A stretch of 18,512 nt of DNA, from assembly GCA_002331335.1 (NCBI GenBank), contig DCZO01000021.1, positions 13,605 through 32,116 of the forward strand, given 5' to 3'. Within the stretch, counting starts at the first letter, position 1, and every line of letters begins with the position of its first letter. The notes beneath the pieces were generated by a model that searched no databases, was not told the DNA's origin, and worked only from the letters and a program-made list of their open reading frames with translations. Positions 1-7,358 of this stretch are shown one piece after another. A program made the translations under genes and the position numbers. This DNA is from Nitrospira sp. UBA2082. GTDB taxonomy: Bacteria > Nitrospirota > Nitrospiria > Nitrospirales > Nitrospiraceae.

Positions 1-134
1 CCAAGCAGTTTCGCTCCTTCGAGCAAGTCCGGTACGAAATCCAGCGCTTGGTCTATGAGCAAAAAAATGAGGATGTGTTTCAGTCCTGGCTGACCAAACT
101 GAAGAATAAGGCCTACATCGAAATTAAGTTCTAG
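1..134 (+). CDS. C-terminal end of a SurA/PpiC-type peptidyl-prolyl isomerase (partial)
   Basis: Only the last 43 codons are in the window, read in the frame starting at base 3 and ending at TAG 132-134. The tail is basic and amphipathic: it runs from KQFRSFEQVRYEIQRLVYEQ through a segment containing FQSWLTKLKNK to the terminal AYIEIKF. Periplasmic SurA/parvulin-type chaperones commonly end this way, with a helix of the form FxxWLxxLRxxAYIEIK after the last isomerase domain. Such proteins help fold outer-membrane proteins in the periplasm. No catalytic domain is visible, so the call rests on the tail alone. The 3' end overlaps the 3' end of the convergent engB by 11 bases. Another parvulin-family foldase is the main alternative. 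Confidence 0.6.
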   Translation, partial: KQFRSFEQVRYEIQRLVYEQKNEDVFQSWLTKLKNKAYIEIKF

Positions 135-726
135 CCCAATCCTTGAAAACACCCCACACTCGATCACATCCCTCCCCTGTCATCGATGAATAGGGAATCA
201 GCATCTCGCCTTCCGATAATCCCACGTTCCGGTGGCTTTCCCGGAGCATACGCACCCGTTCACTGGGCTTGAGCTTGTCAGCCTTGGTGGCAACAACGAG
301 CGGATTGTGCCCGACGGAACGGAGCCAGGCGAGGGTCTGGCGATCGCGATCTGTCACCACGCGGCTTTCAACCAGCAGCACGACGCCGAGCAGGGTGGTA
401 CGATCGGTCAGATAGGCTTCGAGCAACGGCTCCCACTCGGCACGGATCGACCGGGAGACCTTGGCAAAGCCATATCCCGGCAGGTCCACTAGATAGAACT
501 GTGCTAAATCTGGGTCGGACGTCGACACCCGAAACAGGTTTACCGCCCTCGTTTTCCCCGGCGTCCGGCTGACCTTGACCAAATCTCGCCGATGGAGCAG
601 CGAGTTGATCAAGGACGATTTCCCCACGTTGGATCGCCCGACGAAGGCGATCTCCGGAATCTCACCGGGAGGAAATTGTTCTGGGACAAGGCAACTTCTG
701 ATAAACTCAGCCGATAAGATCTTCAT
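124..726 (-). CDS. engB: Ribosome-biogenesis GTPase EngB (YihA/YsxC)
   Basis: This is a cytoplasmic TRAFAC-class GTPase that assists late assembly of the large ribosomal subunit; it is essential in many bacteria. Counted from the chosen start, the protein is 200 aa, normal for the family. The G motifs appear in order: G1 GRSNVGKSS near residue 30, G2 around RTPGKTRAVN, G3 DLPGYGFAKV, G4 TKADK and a G5-like SSMTGEG near the C-terminus. The open frame extends upstream to 753, but the family normally begins MKxxxAEFxxS, so ATG at 724-726 (MKILSAEFI) is preferred. Neither start has a strong ribosome binding site. The gene is divergent from mtgA, and its stop lies inside the end of the convergent SurA-like gene. 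Confidence 0.95.
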   Translation of the reverse strand: MKILSAEFIRSCLVPEQFPPGEIPEIAFVGRSNVGKSSLINSLLHRRDLVKVSRTPGKTRAVNLFRVSTSDPDLAQFYLVDLPGYGFAKVSRSIRAEWEPLLEAYLTDRTTLLGVVLLVESRVVTDRDRQTLAWLRSVGHNPLVVATKADKLKPSERVRMLRESHRNVGLSEGEMLIPYSSMTGEGCDRVWGVFKDWART

Positions 727-815
727 CCTGTCATGACCACACGACATGTACAACTCAAGAAGACACGCCCTATCGTGTCCGGCTCATTGTGCGCCATTAG
801 ACATACGTGCCCTTC

Positions 816-1544
816 ATGCCCAAGTCAACCCGCCGCCGAATAGTCGCCCGCCTCATCCTCTGGGGCACGTTGATCGTCGGCATTCCTGTCGGCATCTTGG
901 CCCTGATCTGGCTGGTCACGATGCCGGACGTCGAAGCATTGGCCCGGCACAATCCCAAATCAACGGCACTGATGGAACGCCGCCTGGCTACGGCATCTGA
1001 AAAAGGGCGCACCGTCACGGCTCAATGGACGTGGGTGCCCCTGGGACGCATATCGTCCGATTTGCGGCGGGCCGTCATCGCCGCCGAAGACGCATCGTTC
1101 TTCGTCCACGAAGGGTTCGATTGGGAAGGCATTCGAGACGCCGCGCTCTATAATCTCGAAGCAGGAGAAATGAAACGAGGCGGAAGCACCATCACGCAGC
1201 AACTGGCCAAGAACCTCTACTTGTCATCGGAGCGGTCGATGTTCCGCAAAGCGCGCGAGGCCCTCATCACCCGCTCGCTTGAGCAGCACCTGACGAAAGA
1301 ACGCATCCTGGAGCTCTATTTGAACGTGGCCGAATGGGGGCGCGGGGTTTATGGCGCTGAAGCGGCAGCCCGGCACCATTTCGGCAAATCCGCCACTGAG
1401 CTGACCTTGGACGAGGCGGCCTGGCTGGCGGCCATGCTGCCCTCACCCCAACGATACGACCCCATCAGAAAAACCGCGGCGCTGACAAAGCGGCACCAAC
1501 GGATTCTCCGATGGATCCATAAAGTCCAGGCTGCGCCTCCGTAG
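816..1544 (+). CDS. mtgA: Monofunctional biosynthetic peptidoglycan transglycosylase
   Basis: This is a glycosyltransferase family 51 enzyme that polymerises lipid II into glycan strands without a transpeptidase domain, anchored in the inner membrane and acting in the periplasm. An N-terminal basic stretch and one membrane helix (about residues 11-35) are followed by the GT51 domain. The catalytic-Glu motif EDASFFVHEGFDW starts at about residue 91. The second conserved block, RGGSTITQQLAKNLYL, follows at about 118, then RKAREALITRSLEQHLTKE and ILELYLNVAEWGRGVYG. The length of 242 aa is typical for MtgA. ATG at 816 is preferred over an in-frame GTG at 807; neither has a good ribosome binding site, so the start is uncertain by three codons. 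A short hairpin immediately follows the stop. Confidence 0.93.
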   Translation: MPKSTRRRIVARLILWGTLIVGIPVGILALIWLVTMPDVEALARHNPKSTALMERRLATASEKGRTVTAQWTWVPLGRISSDLRRAVIAAEDASFFVHEGFDWEGIRDAALYNLEAGEMKRGGSTITQQLAKNLYLSSERSMFRKAREALITRSLEQHLTKERILELYLNVAEWGRGVYGAEAAARHHFGKSATELTLDEAAWLAAMLPSPQRYDPIRKTAALTKRHQRILRWIHKVQAAPP

Positions 1545-1562
1545 CGAGGGCCGGCCTCGTTT
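1545..1562 (+). terminator. Possible short hairpin terminator after mtgA
   Basis: CGAGG at 1545-1549 pairs with CCTCG at 1555-1559 around the loop GCCGG, immediately after the mtgA stop and followed by only TTTC. It lies between two convergent genes, mtgA (+) and the VOC gene (-), so it could act in either direction. The stem is short and the T tract is poor, so this is a weak candidate. Confidence 0.3.
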
Positions 1563-1580
1563 CAAGAGGCAAGCGGTCAT

Positions 1581-2018
1581 TCAGATTTCACCGGCATCGC
1601 CGACCTGGCCGTACTCCCGCTCGCCGAAGATGGCCGATTCGTGGGTGTAATGTTTGAACTCAAGGAGATTATGAGAGGGGTCTTCCAGAAAAAATGTCCG
1701 GTGTTCGACGCGCGTGCTGGGGAATCGCACGCGCGGCTGTTGGTAGAAGGAGAGGCCCTTGGCCTTGGCCCGATCCACCAACGCTTGCCAGTCTGACTGC
1801 GAGAGAAAGATCAGCCCGAAGTGACGCGGATAAATTCCCTGTTGCCGCGCCGGCTGATCGACAACAAGATGCCCAACCAATTGGTGCCCCGCCAAACCGA
1901 GCGTAATCGCCTGTTTGGAGCGGCGGCCAACCGTACAACCGAGACCGTCCACATAGAACCGCTCGGCGGCCTCAAGATCCTGCACGGGGAACGCCAGATG
2001 GAACAGGCTGCTGGTCAT
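1581..2018 (-). CDS. VOC-superfamily (glyoxalase/dioxygenase fold) protein
   Basis: This is a 145-aa single-domain member of the vicinal oxygen chelate superfamily, which includes glyoxalase I, ring-cleavage dioxygenases and fosfomycin-modifying enzymes. The beta-alpha-beta-beta-beta modules show as FHLAFPVQDLEAAERFYVDG near the N-terminus, HFGLIFL in the middle, and FFLEDPSHNLLEFKHY near the end. The His of FHLAF, the His of HFGLI and the Glu of LLEFK fit a divalent-metal site. The substrate cannot be told from sequence; many bacterial copies of this size are uncharacterised. The frame is open further upstream, but ATG at 2018 matches the family N-terminus and overlaps the preceding peptidase stop as ATGA, indicating translational coupling. 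It is the last gene of a three-gene operon. Confidence 0.88.
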   Translation of the reverse strand: MTSSLFHLAFPVQDLEAAERFYVDGLGCTVGRRSKQAITLGLAGHQLVGHLVVDQPARQQGIYPRHFGLIFLSQSDWQALVDRAKAKGLSFYQQPRVRFPSTRVEHRTFFLEDPSHNLLEFKHYTHESAIFGEREYGQVGDAGEI

Positions 2019-2899
2019 TGGAATTGATCTCCGACTGTCGGCGTTCCATTTCCGTCCCACCATCCAGCCGCCATGCGAGGCGTGACATGCCTGATGGCAA
2101 ATCGCCCGTTTGGAGCCAATACGAGCGCACCGGCTGCGCCGTCGATTCTCGTCACAAGCTTCTTCAAGACCGCCTTTGCTGCCGCGACCGGACTCTGTCG
2201 TAGAGCCAGCCGGTCGCAGATTTCCTTGGCTGCGGCAATCCGTATAATCCCTTCTCCGATTCCGGTCATCGAGACCGCGCCACTCTGATTGTCGGCATAC
2301 ACCCCACAACCGATAATCGGTGTATCACCGACTCGTCCGGGTAACATTCGATCGATCCCACCGGTCGAGGCACCAGCCGCAACCGTGCCAGACCGATCTC
2401 TCGCCACCGCACCGACCGTTCCATGCCGATCCCGCAGAAGCTGTTTCCGTTCGAGCATCGCGCCATATGACAGCCGACGAATCAGCCTCCCCGTCTGCTG
2501 GCCTTCCAATTTGAAATACCGGGCAAATGCCGTGGCCATTGGCCCCACCAGCAGCACATGATGTGTTTCCTCCATCACAAGTCGGGCAGCGGCAATCGGA
2601 TGGACGATGCCTTCGATAGACGCCACGGCGCCGGCGCGCAAGCTCAGGCCCTCCATGATCGACGCATCCATCCGCCGAACCCCATCGAGTTGCCGCCTGG
2701 CCCCCTTTCCCGCATTGAACAACCCGCTCTGTTCGAGCACACGAATGACCTGCTCCACAGCGGCCAGCAAGGACGCGCCTCGGTCGAGCAGATGATACCC
2801 GATTTCCAAGGCAGCTTGGAGACAGGCCGCTTGCGGGGCAGTCATGGCCCGGAGGCCGGCTCCTCCATGGGCAAGGATGATGGGGCCTGCGGATTTCAA
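2015..2899 (-). CDS. iaaA: Isoaspartyl peptidase / plant-type L-asparaginase (Ntn hydrolase)
   Basis: This enzyme hydrolyses beta-aspartyl (isoaspartyl) dipeptides, and often asparagine, clearing damaged peptide products. It is made as a precursor that cleaves itself into alpha and beta subunits. The expected cleavage is between G160 and T161 in RHGTVGAVA, leaving T161 as the N-terminal nucleophile. Other hallmarks are the N-terminal LAHGGAG, FNAGKGA near 61, MDASIMEG near 77, the substrate-binding STGG at about 178, PGRVGDTPIIGCGVYADN, and TGIGEGIIR. At 294 aa it is slightly shorter than E. coli IaaA, with a short linker before the cleavage site. Its start overlaps the stop of the 188-aa gene (ATGA at 2896-2899) and its stop overlaps the VOC start, so the three genes are probably coupled. 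Confidence 0.93.
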   Translation of the reverse strand: MKSAGPIILAHGGAGLRAMTAPQAACLQAALEIGYHLLDRGASLLAAVEQVIRVLEQSGLFNAGKGARRQLDGVRRMDASIMEGLSLRAGAVASIEGIVHPIAAARLVMEETHHVLLVGPMATAFARYFKLEGQQTGRLIRRLSYGAMLERKQLLRDRHGTVGAVARDRSGTVAAGASTGGIDRMLPGRVGDTPIIGCGVYADNQSGAVSMTGIGEGIIRIAAAKEICDRLALRQSPVAAAKAVLKKLVTRIDGAAGALVLAPNGRFAIRHVTPRMAAGWWDGNGTPTVGDQFQ

Positions 2900-3462
2900 T
2901 TGAGAAGAAAGTCTCGAGCCTGCCGATACGCGGGGTTCTGCATGCGGGCCAGATCGGACCGGACGAAGCCCAAGCCGGTCACGCAGAGTTCAAAATTCTC
3001 GGATAGTTTTTGAAACAACGGCGGATCTCCGTCGGCGCTCGCGCGGCCGATTGTGGCCACGATACCATAGGACCGTTTGCCCGTCTTGACATAGTCCACA
3101 AGGAAATCCTTGTGATAGATGAGCCCCGCCGTCTTGAGGCGCCTGAGATATTCCGGGAACAACCCGGCCATGAACAGAGTGAAATCCCCGATATGACGAT
3201 GCACATCTCGTTCACGGTCCATGGACTGCGCCCCCAGTATCACGTCCGACTCGTAGAGTAAGTCGACCACCGTATCCACCGGCTGATTCCGGCTGTTCTT
3301 GATCTTGTAGAGTTGGTCCATGTGGGCAAAGTCGACGAGCAAGTTCGACAGATACGAGGTCACGTTGTGATCGGGCCAGCCCAGGTGTTCGGTGAAACTC
3401 TTCTCGGTCAGAGCACCGAACAGCCGACGCAACGGGTGTTGAGGAGAGATCTGAGGGGCCAT
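2896..3462 (-). CDS. Conserved hypothetical protein, first gene of the iaaA operon
   Basis: I do not recognise a named domain in this 188-aa protein. It has no signal peptide or clear membrane segment and looks cytoplasmic and mainly helical. Visible features are a charged N-terminus (HPLRRLFGALTEKSF), an acidic/hydrophobic stretch VDTVVDLLYESDVILG, a central HIGDFTLFMAGLFPEYLRR and HKDFLVDYVKTGKRSYG, and a C-terminus ending ARDFLLN. The composition is balanced, as in a conserved globular protein. The start is well supported: AGAGG lies 8 bases upstream of the ATG and an extended -10 promoter lies about 40 bases upstream. The 4-base overlap with iaaA suggests coordinated expression, but not a specific function. 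Confidence 0.85.
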   Translation of the reverse strand: MAPQISPQHPLRRLFGALTEKSFTEHLGWPDHNVTSYLSNLLVDFAHMDQLYKIKNSRNQPVDTVVDLLYESDVILGAQSMDRERDVHRHIGDFTLFMAGLFPEYLRRLKTAGLIYHKDFLVDYVKTGKRSYGIVATIGRASADGDPPLFQKLSENFELCVTGLGFVRSDLARMQNPAYRQARDFLLN

Positions 3463-3499
3463 CGTAACCTCTTGTGGCGTCTAACGATGCCGTACACTA

Positions 3500-3508
3500 A
3501 TTATAGCA
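3500..3508 (-). promoter_or_regulatory. Extended -10 promoter for the 188-aa/iaaA/VOC operon
   Basis: On the minus strand the sequence reads TGCTATAAT, a perfect -10 hexamer with the TGN extension, which compensates for the lack of a recognisable -35 at normal spacing. Transcription would begin near 3493, giving a leader of about 30 bases that carries AGAGG before the ATG at 3462. It sits in the 117-bp gap between dtd and the 188-aa gene, so the downstream trio likely has its own promoter as well as any read-through from dtd. Confidence 0.6.
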
Positions 3509-3579
3509 GACCCCGGGCAAGTCGCCGGTGTTTTCTCCTGTGTTCTCGGTGTTCCTCCGAAAAACTTGACCCAAGCCGA

Positions 3580-4032
3580 TCAGGAACGGCTGTCACGACT
3601 GTCCAAGACGAACGTGACTGGCCCATCGTTCATGAGTGACACATGCATGTGAGCCGCAAACACCCCGGTCTCGACCGGCGTTCCCTGAGCCCGCAGATCG
3701 GCCGCTAGCTGCTCATACAGTCGTTTGGCTTCGCCGGGAGGGGCAGCGTCGTCGAAGCTGGGGCGCCGTCCATGTGCGGCTCGTCCCAAAAGCGTGAACT
3801 GCGACACCAGCAACACGGCCCCGCCCACATCCGCAAGCGACCGATTCATTTTCCCCTGGTCGTCGGGGAAGATCCGCAACGTTCGGATCTTTTCCACCAG
3901 ATACCGCCCATCGGACGCCTCGTCACCCTTGGCCACCCCCACAAGCACCAAGAGCCCTTTGGCGATGGTTCCGACGACGGCACCATCCACCGTCACCGAC
4001 GCCTGAATCACGCGTTGAAGAACGGCTTTCAT
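3580..4032 (-). CDS. dtd: D-aminoacyl-tRNA deacylase
   Basis: Dtd removes D-amino acids mistakenly attached to tRNA, and glycine from mischarged tRNA(Ala), a cytoplasmic proofreading role. At 150 aa it has family length. The N-terminus MKAVLQRVIQASVTVDG is typical. The SQFTLL motif is at residues 77-82. The MNDGPVTF motif near 134-141 contains the Gly-Pro pair (G137-P138) that reaches across the dimer as the chirality checkpoint. Between them lies GRRPSF in a position often occupied by a variant of KGxRPSF. The gene lies 18 bases after ogt and ends the long co-directional run that begins at lemA. No ribosome binding site of good spacing is visible, but GGTGG sits right before the ATG. Confidence 0.95.
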   Translation of the reverse strand: MKAVLQRVIQASVTVDGAVVGTIAKGLLVLVGVAKGDEASDGRYLVEKIRTLRIFPDDQGKMNRSLADVGGAVLLVSQFTLLGRAAHGRRPSFDDAAPPGEAKRLYEQLAADLRAQGTPVETGVFAAHMHVSLMNDGPVTFVLDSRDSRS

Positions 4033-4050
4033 TCCACCAATGACCGATGA

Positions 4051-4572
4051 CTACCGATGAACCTTCAAATACTGAAGCGTCCCTTCGAGCGTCAGCAGTT
4101 TTCGCTTCATGGGCAGGCCACAAGAGAACCCTCCCAGTGATGCATCCTGAGCGACAATCCGATGGCAAGGGATTACCACCGGTAGCGGATTGGCGCCGAC
4201 CGCACTGCCGACAGCACGGGCATAGTGTCGTCCGCCTACACGGAAGGCAATCCATTGATATGACCGGAGCTTGCCGTACGGAACCCGCTGGAGCACACGC
4301 CACACCCGTCGTTGAAATGGGGTCCCGCGGGAAAGATCAAGCGCCAGATTGAAGGTGTCTCGCTTCCCATTCAGATAGCCAAGCAACTGGTGCCGAGCCT
4401 CTTCCAGTCGAGCGGAGGCTCCCTCTTCGAACGGCTCACCCGTCACCGACCGGAGGGCCGATTCGATCGCCCGCTTTGACCCTTTGGGCAAGGCGACGCT
4501 GTCGATACCTTTCGTGGTTTCAGAAATGCCCATCCATCCCCAGGATGATTTGAAGATGATCGCCCGCCTCAT
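4051..4572 (-). CDS. ogt: Methylated-DNA--[protein]-cysteine S-methyltransferase
   Basis: This is a suicide repair protein that transfers alkyl groups from O6-alkylguanine (and O4-alkylthymine) in DNA to its own cysteine. The active site IPCHRIV places the acceptor Cys at residue 136. Upstream are the helix-turn-helix region FQRRVWRVLQRVPYGKLRSY and the ARAVGSAVGANP segment; downstream is LGGFSCGLPMKRKLLTLEG. Both are standard for the C-terminal DNA-binding domain. The N-terminal domain is shorter and less conserved. The open frame begins at 4626 inside murJ, but ATG at 4570-4572 gives 173 aa, a normal length, and leaves 8 bases after the murJ stop. No Ada-type regulatory domain is present. 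Whether it should be called ogt or mgmt is arbitrary. Confidence 0.93.
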   Translation of the reverse strand: MRRAIIFKSSWGWMGISETTKGIDSVALPKGSKRAIESALRSVTGEPFEEGASARLEEARHQLLGYLNGKRDTFNLALDLSRGTPFQRRVWRVLQRVPYGKLRSYQWIAFRVGGRHYARAVGSAVGANPLPVVIPCHRIVAQDASLGGFSCGLPMKRKLLTLEGTLQYLKVHR

Positions 4573-4580
4573 TGCACTTT

Positions 4581-6197
4581 CTATGATCCCCCTATCCGGC
4601 CGAGTTTTCGACGCACGATCCCCCACACCACATCAAGTTCATCGGATCGCAGCAAGGTATGGACTCCGACGTAACTGCCCACGCTCACGCCGATGGCCCC
4701 GAAGAGGATCACGGACTTGGCGATCCAGTCATCGGGATGCATCCACACCGGCGCGTTGGCCGCCCACCAACAGGCCAGAGCCATCGGGATACAAGCGACA
4801 GCCACTCGCAACGATGACCGCCCCACAGCCCCCCATTCGACGCCGCCCAATCGCCGGTTGAGCACCGCCACGAGGATGCCTCCATTGACCATAGCTGCGA
4901 GAGCTGTGGCAAACGCGAGTCCTGCCGCGCCGAGCGGGCGCATCAGCAACAGTGAAAACACGATGTTGGCGACCACCGCAACCGCAGCTGAAACCGCCGG
5001 CGTCTTGGTATCTTGCAGCGAATAGAACGCCGCGACGATGATGCGCACTCCTCCGAACGCCCACAAGCCGATCGCATAGCACAGGACCACTAGGGCCGTT
5101 GCGGTCGTATCTTGCGCCGTAAACGTCCCGTGCTCGAAAAAGAGATGCACAATCGGCGTTCTCAGCAGAATCAAGCCGACCATGGCCGGCACGATGATGA
5201 ACAGAATCATGCGCAGACCGAAACCGAGCGTCGTACGCAATTCATCCAGCGCGCCGCGGGCCGCCTGGGAAGACAAGGTGGGCAGAATCGCCATAGCCAA
5301 GGCGACGCCGAAGATTCCCAGTGGAAATTGGATCAGCCGCATGCCGTAAAAGAGATACGTCGGTCCTCCGGCAAAGAACGACCCCAAGACCGTGCTGACT
5401 GTCAGATTGACCTGTGTCACGGAAAGGCCGAGCAGCGACGGCACCATCAGTGTACCGATCCGCCGCAGCCCTGGATGGCCGGGCTCAAAACGAAACCCGA
5501 ACAAGAGGCCGCGCAGCTTCAGACTGGGGAGTTGCATGGCAAACTGTGCCGCTCCTCCGGCAACCACACCGATGGCGACCCCGATGATCGGCTCCTGGAG
5601 TAGCGGGGACACAAATAATGCCCCGACGATGATGAAGACGTTGAGAAACAGCGGCGAAAAGGCCGGCACCGCAAACGCCCGCACAGAGTTGAGAATGCCC
5701 ATCGCCAGCGCCGCCAAGCTGACAAATAGCAGATAGGGGAACATGATACGGGCAAGCAACGTCGTCAACGCCAGTTTGTCCGGATTCTCTTGAAATCCCG
5801 GTGCGAGCAGCTGCACGAGCCACGGTGCCGCCACCATACCAACGATGGTGACAAACGTCACGATCGTCATGAGAGTCGTGAACACCGCGCTGGCCAATTC
5901 CCAGGCATCCTGCTTGCTGCGCGTCGTTCGATATTCCGTAAAGACCGGGATGAAGGCCGAGGACATCGAACCTTCCGCGAACAATTCTCGAAGGAGGCTT
6001 GGAATACGGAACGCGATGAAGAAGGCATCGGCCGCCGGCGTCGCACCGAATACCCGAGCGAGCACCATGTCGCGGACAAAACCCAGAATCCGGCTGGAAA
6101 AAGTGGCGATGCCGATCACCCCGGCCGATTTGACAACCGAGTGGATCTCATCTTGTTTGGCCTGCGGAGAAGGGGCCGGCGCGGTGGGTTCGGACAT
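4581..6197 (-). CDS. murJ: Lipid II flippase MurJ (MviN)
   Basis: MurJ flips lipid II from the cytoplasmic to the periplasmic face of the inner membrane for peptidoglycan synthesis. At 538 aa with many hydrophobic segments it fits the 14-helix MOP-superfamily fold. The family signature is near the N-terminus: SRILGFVRDMVLARVFGA, then ADAFFIAFRIPSLLRELFAEG and SAFIPVFTEY. Further marks include LFYGMRLIQFPLGIFGVALA, LPTLSSQAA and ALQDTKTPA-like YSLQDTKTPAVSAA. It supplies the precursor that MtgA, at the left of this window, would polymerise. A TAGAAT hexamer lies only 7 bases before the ATG and no Shine-Dalgarno is visible, so a leaderless start or translation from a longer transcript is possible. 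Downstream, ogt follows after 8 bases. Confidence 0.96.
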   Translation of the reverse strand: MSEPTAPAPSPQAKQDEIHSVVKSAGVIGIATFSSRILGFVRDMVLARVFGATPAADAFFIAFRIPSLLRELFAEGSMSSAFIPVFTEYRTTRSKQDAWELASAVFTTLMTIVTFVTIVGMVAAPWLVQLLAPGFQENPDKLALTTLLARIMFPYLLFVSLAALAMGILNSVRAFAVPAFSPLFLNVFIIVGALFVSPLLQEPIIGVAIGVVAGGAAQFAMQLPSLKLRGLLFGFRFEPGHPGLRRIGTLMVPSLLGLSVTQVNLTVSTVLGSFFAGGPTYLFYGMRLIQFPLGIFGVALAMAILPTLSSQAARGALDELRTTLGFGLRMILFIIVPAMVGLILLRTPIVHLFFEHGTFTAQDTTATALVVLCYAIGLWAFGGVRIIVAAFYSLQDTKTPAVSAAVAVVANIVFSLLLMRPLGAAGLAFATALAAMVNGGILVAVLNRRLGGVEWGAVGRSSLRVAVACIPMALACWWAANAPVWMHPDDWIAKSVILFGAIGVSVGSYVGVHTLLRSDELDVVWGIVRRKLGRIGGS

Positions 6198-6204
6198 GGA
6201 CCGG

Positions 6205-6233
6205 ATTCTAGCGGAACATCGGCGCGTCGTCTA
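6205..6233 (-). promoter_or_regulatory. Possible promoter directly at the murJ start
   Basis: On the minus strand a -35-like TAGACG (6228-6233) is separated by 17 bases from TAGAAT (6205-6210), which matches five of six bases of a -10 hexamer. The -10 ends only 7 bases before the murJ ATG, so transcription would start at or next to the start codon and give a leaderless mRNA. This is pattern matching only. Confidence 0.28.
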
Positions 6234-6271
6234 TTGATCGGGATATTTCTCGGCCGTCTCTCCCGTTGCGG

Positions 6272-6664
6272 TCAGGCGGAATAGTGCCGGACAAGATGCT
6301 CGCGCTGGAATCGCATGATGTACTGAATCAAGAGCTCCCGATGTTGAGCGGCCATTCCAACGAACTGAGCATGCAGCCGGTACGTACGAATGTGATGGGC
6401 TTCGATGTGATCCACCCGGAGGACCTCGATGGACGCCGTGAAGAGGACCTGGTCCGGAAAACGTATGGTGAGTTTGAGGATGTCATGTGGTTCATAGAGG
6501 GTGTTCACGATAACGCCGATGCCCCCGCCACTGAGATTGACGGATTGCTCAAGGAGTTCCCCCTGGGTGTCGTCCGACTCGGCTTGAAGACACATGGGCA
6601 GCATGACGTTGATTCGATAATAGGCACGGCGATCGGCGAAGGAAGATGGGTTGTCGAGTGACAT
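6272..6664 (-). CDS. PilZ-domain protein
   Basis: This small (130 aa) stand-alone PilZ protein is a cytoplasmic c-di-GMP receptor type. The two binding motifs are present: RAYYR (RxxxR, residues 13-17) and NLSGGG (N/D-x-S-x-x-G, residues 43-48). The first position of the second motif is Asn rather than the commoner Asp, which is frequently seen and compatible with binding. The rest is the PilZ beta-barrel, with IEVLRVDHIEAHHIRTYRLHAQFVG, followed by a C-terminal helix. The output target cannot be read from sequence; neighbours are the LemA/TPM genes upstream and murJ downstream. No Shine-Dalgarno is visible before the ATG. Confidence 0.88.
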   Translation of the reverse strand: MSLDNPSSFADRRAYYRINVMLPMCLQAESDDTQGELLEQSVNLSGGGIGVIVNTLYEPHDILKLTIRFPDQVLFTASIEVLRVDHIEAHHIRTYRLHAQFVGMAAQHRELLIQYIMRFQREHLVRHYSA

Positions 6665-6674
6665 GAGACTACGT

Positions 6675-6701
6675 ACTATAGGTTGATGCAGACGGAAACA
6701 A
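6675..6701 (-). promoter_or_regulatory. Possible promoter at the start of the first PilZ gene
   Basis: On the minus strand TATAGT (6675-6680, five of six -10 bases) is preceded by TTGTTT (6696-6701) at a short 15-base spacing. The -10 ends 10 bases before the ATG at 6664, so the transcript would have almost no leader. The RxxxR motif begins at residue 13, so the protein start cannot move far downstream. Low confidence. Confidence 0.28.
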
Positions 6702-6709
6702 CGACTCCG

Positions 6710-7351
6710 CTACCGCTCTTCGACCAGCTGGTTCGACAATTCATTGGGGTTGTCCCCAGCATGGGGTGGACAGACTTCTGCGAGCAGGCGTCCACATTGC
6801 TCGATCCCTTCACACAGCCCTCCTGCAATATCCTTCGCCTTTAACCGTTCAACAGCCGCCTGCACGATCTGCGGCCACCGTTCCACGGAAACCTGTTCTG
6901 CCAAGGGGCGATCGGGAAGCACATAGATCTCACGCTCCAGAACCGACAAGAGGATCAACACCCCGGTGCGCCCCCGCGTCCGGAAAATGGCGTGCCGGGC
7001 AAAGGCTTGCTCGGCTCGAAGACGAACCTTGTGTTGCATCCGTTCTCTGGACGTGAACAGGTGGATCACGGGACCGAGGGTGCCGAGCCGAGAGCCGATT
7101 CCATACGCGAGAATGGTGGCACATACCAGCCATGCAGCATTTGCAGCATGCCAGCCCCAGGGGAGCCAGAGCGTTTCAAGAGTCAGTAGGACCGTCAGGA
7201 CTATCAAGGCAAGCACGAGCCCCGCCCAATGCTGCGCATCGCGATAGAAGCTAGACCGTGGGACGATCATTGGAACGATCTCCGCCCTCGTGTGTTGCTC
7301 CGCCCGCTGGACAGTTAACTCGATGCGTTCCCGCTCTTTAACCGTGAGCAT
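6710..7351 (-). CDS. TPM-domain membrane protein (second of a LemA/TPM/TPM set)
   Basis: The protein is 213 aa from the chosen start. It has an N-terminal segment resembling the first part of a TPM (TLP18.3/Psb32/MOLO-1) domain (LTVKERERIELTVQRAEQHT, then AEIVPMIVP). A pair of membrane helices lies at about residues 42-62 and 71-87. The rest of the domain follows (FTSRERMQHKVRLRAEQAF, GVLILLSVLEREIYVLPDR). The TPM fold thus seems interrupted by a membrane hairpin, an arrangement often seen beside LemA. Biochemical role is unclear; plant TPM proteins act in photosystem II repair and have acid phosphatase activity. The frame is open to 7441, but ATG at 7349-7351 is preferred: AAGGA lies about 5 bases upstream, and the longer frame would overlap the glycine-rich tail of the previous gene. 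Confidence 0.85.
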   Translation of the reverse strand: MLTVKERERIELTVQRAEQHTRAEIVPMIVPRSSFYRDAQHWAGLVLALIVLTVLLTLETLWLPWGWHAANAAWLVCATILAYGIGSRLGTLGPVIHLFTSRERMQHKVRLRAEQAFARHAIFRTRGRTGVLILLSVLEREIYVLPDRPLAEQVSVERWPQIVQAAVERLKAKDIAGGLCEGIEQCGRLLAEVCPPHAGDNPNELSNQLVEER

Positions 7352-7358
7352 CCCTTCC

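Noticed and set aside
5112..6284. Long plus-strand open frames opposite murJ
   Set aside because: They are antisense shadows of a GC-rich membrane protein gene: Arg/Gln/His-rich, without hydrophobic patterning or a recognisable family.
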